Assembly: GCF_001423615.1 (NCBI RefSeq)
Contig: NZ_LMOU01000002.1
Span: 311,132 to 375,131, forward strand
Direction: 5' to 3'
Origin: Microbacterium sp. Leaf159
Lineage (GTDB): Bacteria > Actinomycetota > Actinomycetes > Actinomycetales > Microbacteriaceae
Length of the DNA: 64,000 nucleotides
Shown: positions 62,619 to 64,000 of the stretch, one piece after another
How the letters are laid out: each line of letters begins with the position of its first letter
Numbering within the stretch: position 1 is the first letter of the stretch
The notes under the pieces: model-generated
The model's database searches: none
What the model was told of the DNA's origin: nothing
Seen by the model: only the letters and a program-made list of their open reading frames with translations
Made by a program: the position numbers and the translations under genes

Positions 62619-63677
62619 TCAGACCATCTTGGTGACCTGGTCGAACGACAGCTCGACCGGGGTCTCGCGCTCGAAGAGGGAGACGAGCACGGTGAGCTTG
62701 CCGCTCTCGGGCTTGATCTCGCTGATCGAACCGGGAAGACCCGCGAACGAGCCCTCCTTGATCGTGATGGTCTCGCCGACCTCGAAGTCGACCTCGGCCG
62801 GAAGCGGACGAGCGACGGCGACGCCGCCCTTCGACGCGATGTTCTTCGCGGTCGGGGCGTCCTTGACCTCGACGAGGGACTTCAGCATGTTGAAGGCCTC
62901 TTCGAAACGCAGGGGGGTCGGGTTGTGGGCGTTGCCCACGAAGCCGGTGACACCGGGCGTGTGGCGGACGACCGACCAGGTGTCTTCCGTGAGCTCCATG
63001 CGCACGAGCACGTAGCCCGGGATGCGCACGCGGGTGACCATCTTGCGCTGGCCGTTCTTGATCTCGACGACGTCCTCCATCGGGACCTCGATCTGGTAGA
63101 TCTCGTCCTCGACCTCGAGCGTCGACTTGCGCTGCTCGATGTTCGCCTTGACCTTGCGCTCGAAACCGGCGTACGAGTGGATGACGTACCACTTGCCCGG
63201 GAGCATCCGCAGGTCGAGGCGGAACGCCTCGTACGGGTCTTCCTCGGCGTCGTCCTCGTCCTCGTCGGACTCGTCGGACTCGGCGTCTTCGTCGCTCTGC
63301 TCGTCGTCAGAGCCGAGGTCGGGTCCGTCGTACGGGGTGACCTCGTCGGCCTCAGCGGCCTCGAGCTCGGCGGTCTCTTCCGCCACAGAGTCGTTGAGGA
63401 CCTCAGCGGCAGCCTCAGACTCAGCCGCTTCGTCCAGATTGAGAGCGTCGTTCACGATCGCGTCAGCCTCCGGGTCGTCGATTTCGATGTCGGTGTCGTC
63501 CTGCGTGTCGGACTCGTCCTCGCCGTCGACGTCCTCGATGTGGAGGGCGACGTGCTCGGCCGAGGTGACCGAGTTCTCCTCCGCAGCGAGAACGTTGCCC
63601 TCCTGGGCTTCGTCCTCTTCGCTGGACTGCTCGGCAGCCGTCGCCCAGTCGGCGTCGTCGGAATATCTTTCAGACAC
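62619..63677 (-). CDS. nusG: Transcription termination/antitermination factor NusG with acidic extension
   Basis: A 352-residue NusG. The first roughly 160 residues are an acidic low-complexity extension (runs of Asp/Glu/Ser such as [20 protein letters not shown]). The NGN domain starts near [23 protein letters not shown], with [28 protein letters not shown], then a linker and the KOW domain ([24 protein letters not shown]). GTG (VSERYSDD) with GGAAAG 8 nt upstream is taken as the start; a TTG five codons earlier is possible. NusG couples RNA polymerase with Rho or ribosomes; the acidic arm is common in Actinobacteria but of unclear use. Confidence 0.95.
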   Translation of the reverse strand: MSERYSDDADWATAAEQSSEEDEAQEGNVLAAEENSVTSAEHVALHIEDVDGEDESDTQDDTDIEIDDPEADAIVNDALNLDEAAESEAAAEVLNDSVAEETAELEAAEADEVTPYDGPDLGSDDEQSDEDAESDESDEDEDDAEEDPYEAFRLDLRMLPGKWYVIHSYAGFERKVKANIEQRKSTLEVEDEIYQIEVPMEDVVEIKNGQRKMVTRVRIPGYVLVRMELTEDTWSVVRHTPGVTGFVGNAHNPTPLRFEEAFNMLKSLVEVKDAPTAKNIASKGGVAVARPLPAEVDFEVGETITIKEGSFAGLPGSISEIKPESGKLTVLVSLFERETPVELSFDQVTKMV

Positions 63678-63718
63678 GTTGTTTCTTTCCAATCACTGCG
63701 GCCGGGGCCGCGTGGGCG

Positions 63719-63991
63719 TCAGGCGCCCGGGACCCCGAAGACGATATGCGTCACCCAGGCGAACAGGGTGTCCAGTCCATAGACGATGCCCATGACGATC
63801 AGAACGAAGACGAGCACCACTGCGGTGAACTTGACCAGTTCCTTGCGGGTCGGTGTGACGACCTTGCGCAGCTCTGCGATGACCTGACGGAAGAACAGGG
63901 CGATGCTCCCGAAGAAGCCTGCGATTCCACGCTTCTTCTCGCGGGTGGCTCCTGACGCGACGACCTCGCCGCGCGGTTCGTCCTGATCCAT
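63719..63991 (-). CDS. secE: Preprotein translocase subunit SecE
   Basis: A 90-residue SecE. The basic N-terminus is followed by FFRQVIAELRKVVTPTRKELVKFTAVVLVFVLIVMGIVYGLDTLF, the family's amphipathic helix and single membrane helix. It clamps SecY in the translocon. It is upstream of nusG by 41 nt, the universal secE-nusG order. The window ends 9 nt before any upstream gene (often tRNA-Trp) can be seen. Confidence 0.97.
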   Translation of the reverse strand: MDQDEPRGEVVASGATREKKRGIAGFFGSIALFFRQVIAELRKVVTPTRKELVKFTAVVLVFVLIVMGIVYGLDTLFAWVTHIVFGVPGA

Positions 63992-64000
63992 CCTGAATGT

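Overview
The window is about 64 kb of a high-GC (roughly 68-70 %) actinobacterial chromosome. Gene content and protein style fit Microbacteriaceae, most likely Microbacterium. Pointers are an lldR-lldD lactate module very like that of corynebacteria, a LysC whose internal start matches the corynebacterial beta subunit, LysG-LysE, a NusG with a long acidic N-terminal extension, tRNA genes with encoded CCA, and frequent GGATGC hexamers. No rRNA operon, insertion sequence, integrase, prophage or CRISPR array is visible. It reads as core or near-core chromosome with a few lineage-specific clusters.

Layout. 1-6.5 kb: RidA-like and DUF4177-like genes (minus), a bifunctional penicillin-binding protein with PASTA domains, a metallophosphoesterase, tRNA-Pro(CGG), and VanZ-like, HAD and DUF1295 genes. 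6.5-12 kb (minus): lldR-lldD with two operator palindromes, tdk, mqo, asd. 12-17.5 kb (minus): lysC, an EamA transporter, recR, dnaX. 17.5-26.2 kb (minus): a GH65 disaccharide phosphorylase with beta-phosphoglucomutase and a DUF2207-like membrane protein, then pta - small membrane protein - ackA. 26.2-30.6 kb: an exported lysozyme-like protein and a rhomboid protease, the SRP RNA ffs, and a large SF2 helicase with predicted membrane segments. 30.7-35.2 kb (plus): MoxR ATPase, DUF58 protein and transglutaminase. A 17-bp tandem repeat then separates this cluster from trhO. 36-41 kb: an APH-like kinase, tRNA-Ser(GGA), a gamma-carbonic-anhydrase-like protein, GNAT, PAP2 and a Bcr/CflA-type MFS pump. 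41-48.6 kb: cbs-metB, a CUT1 alpha-glucoside-type ABC transporter and its divergent LacI regulator. 48.6-53.9 kb: rplJ-rplL with a leader attenuator, a GH15 glucoamylase/trehalase-like enzyme, a G6PD and a YqaJ-type nuclease. 53.9-57 kb (minus): a SipW-type signal peptidase cluster with three SipW-dependent exported proteins and an LxxTG wall protein. 57-61.1 kb: divergent lysG/lysE and a cystine-type amino-acid ABC importer. 61.3-64 kb (minus): secE-nusG-rplK-rplA.

Metabolic links. Lactate is oxidised by LldD and malate by Mqo, both feeding the quinone pool. Pta-AckA handles acetate overflow. An alpha-glucoside importer, the GH65 phosphorylase with beta-PGM, the GH15 enzyme and G6PD together make a plausible alpha-glucan/disaccharide-to-hexose-phosphate route. 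LysC-Asd with LysG-LysE form lysine synthesis and export. The clusters with the most room for new biology are the SipW/LxxTG surface cluster and the membrane-helicase gene beside ffs. Function in both is inferred from sequence only.
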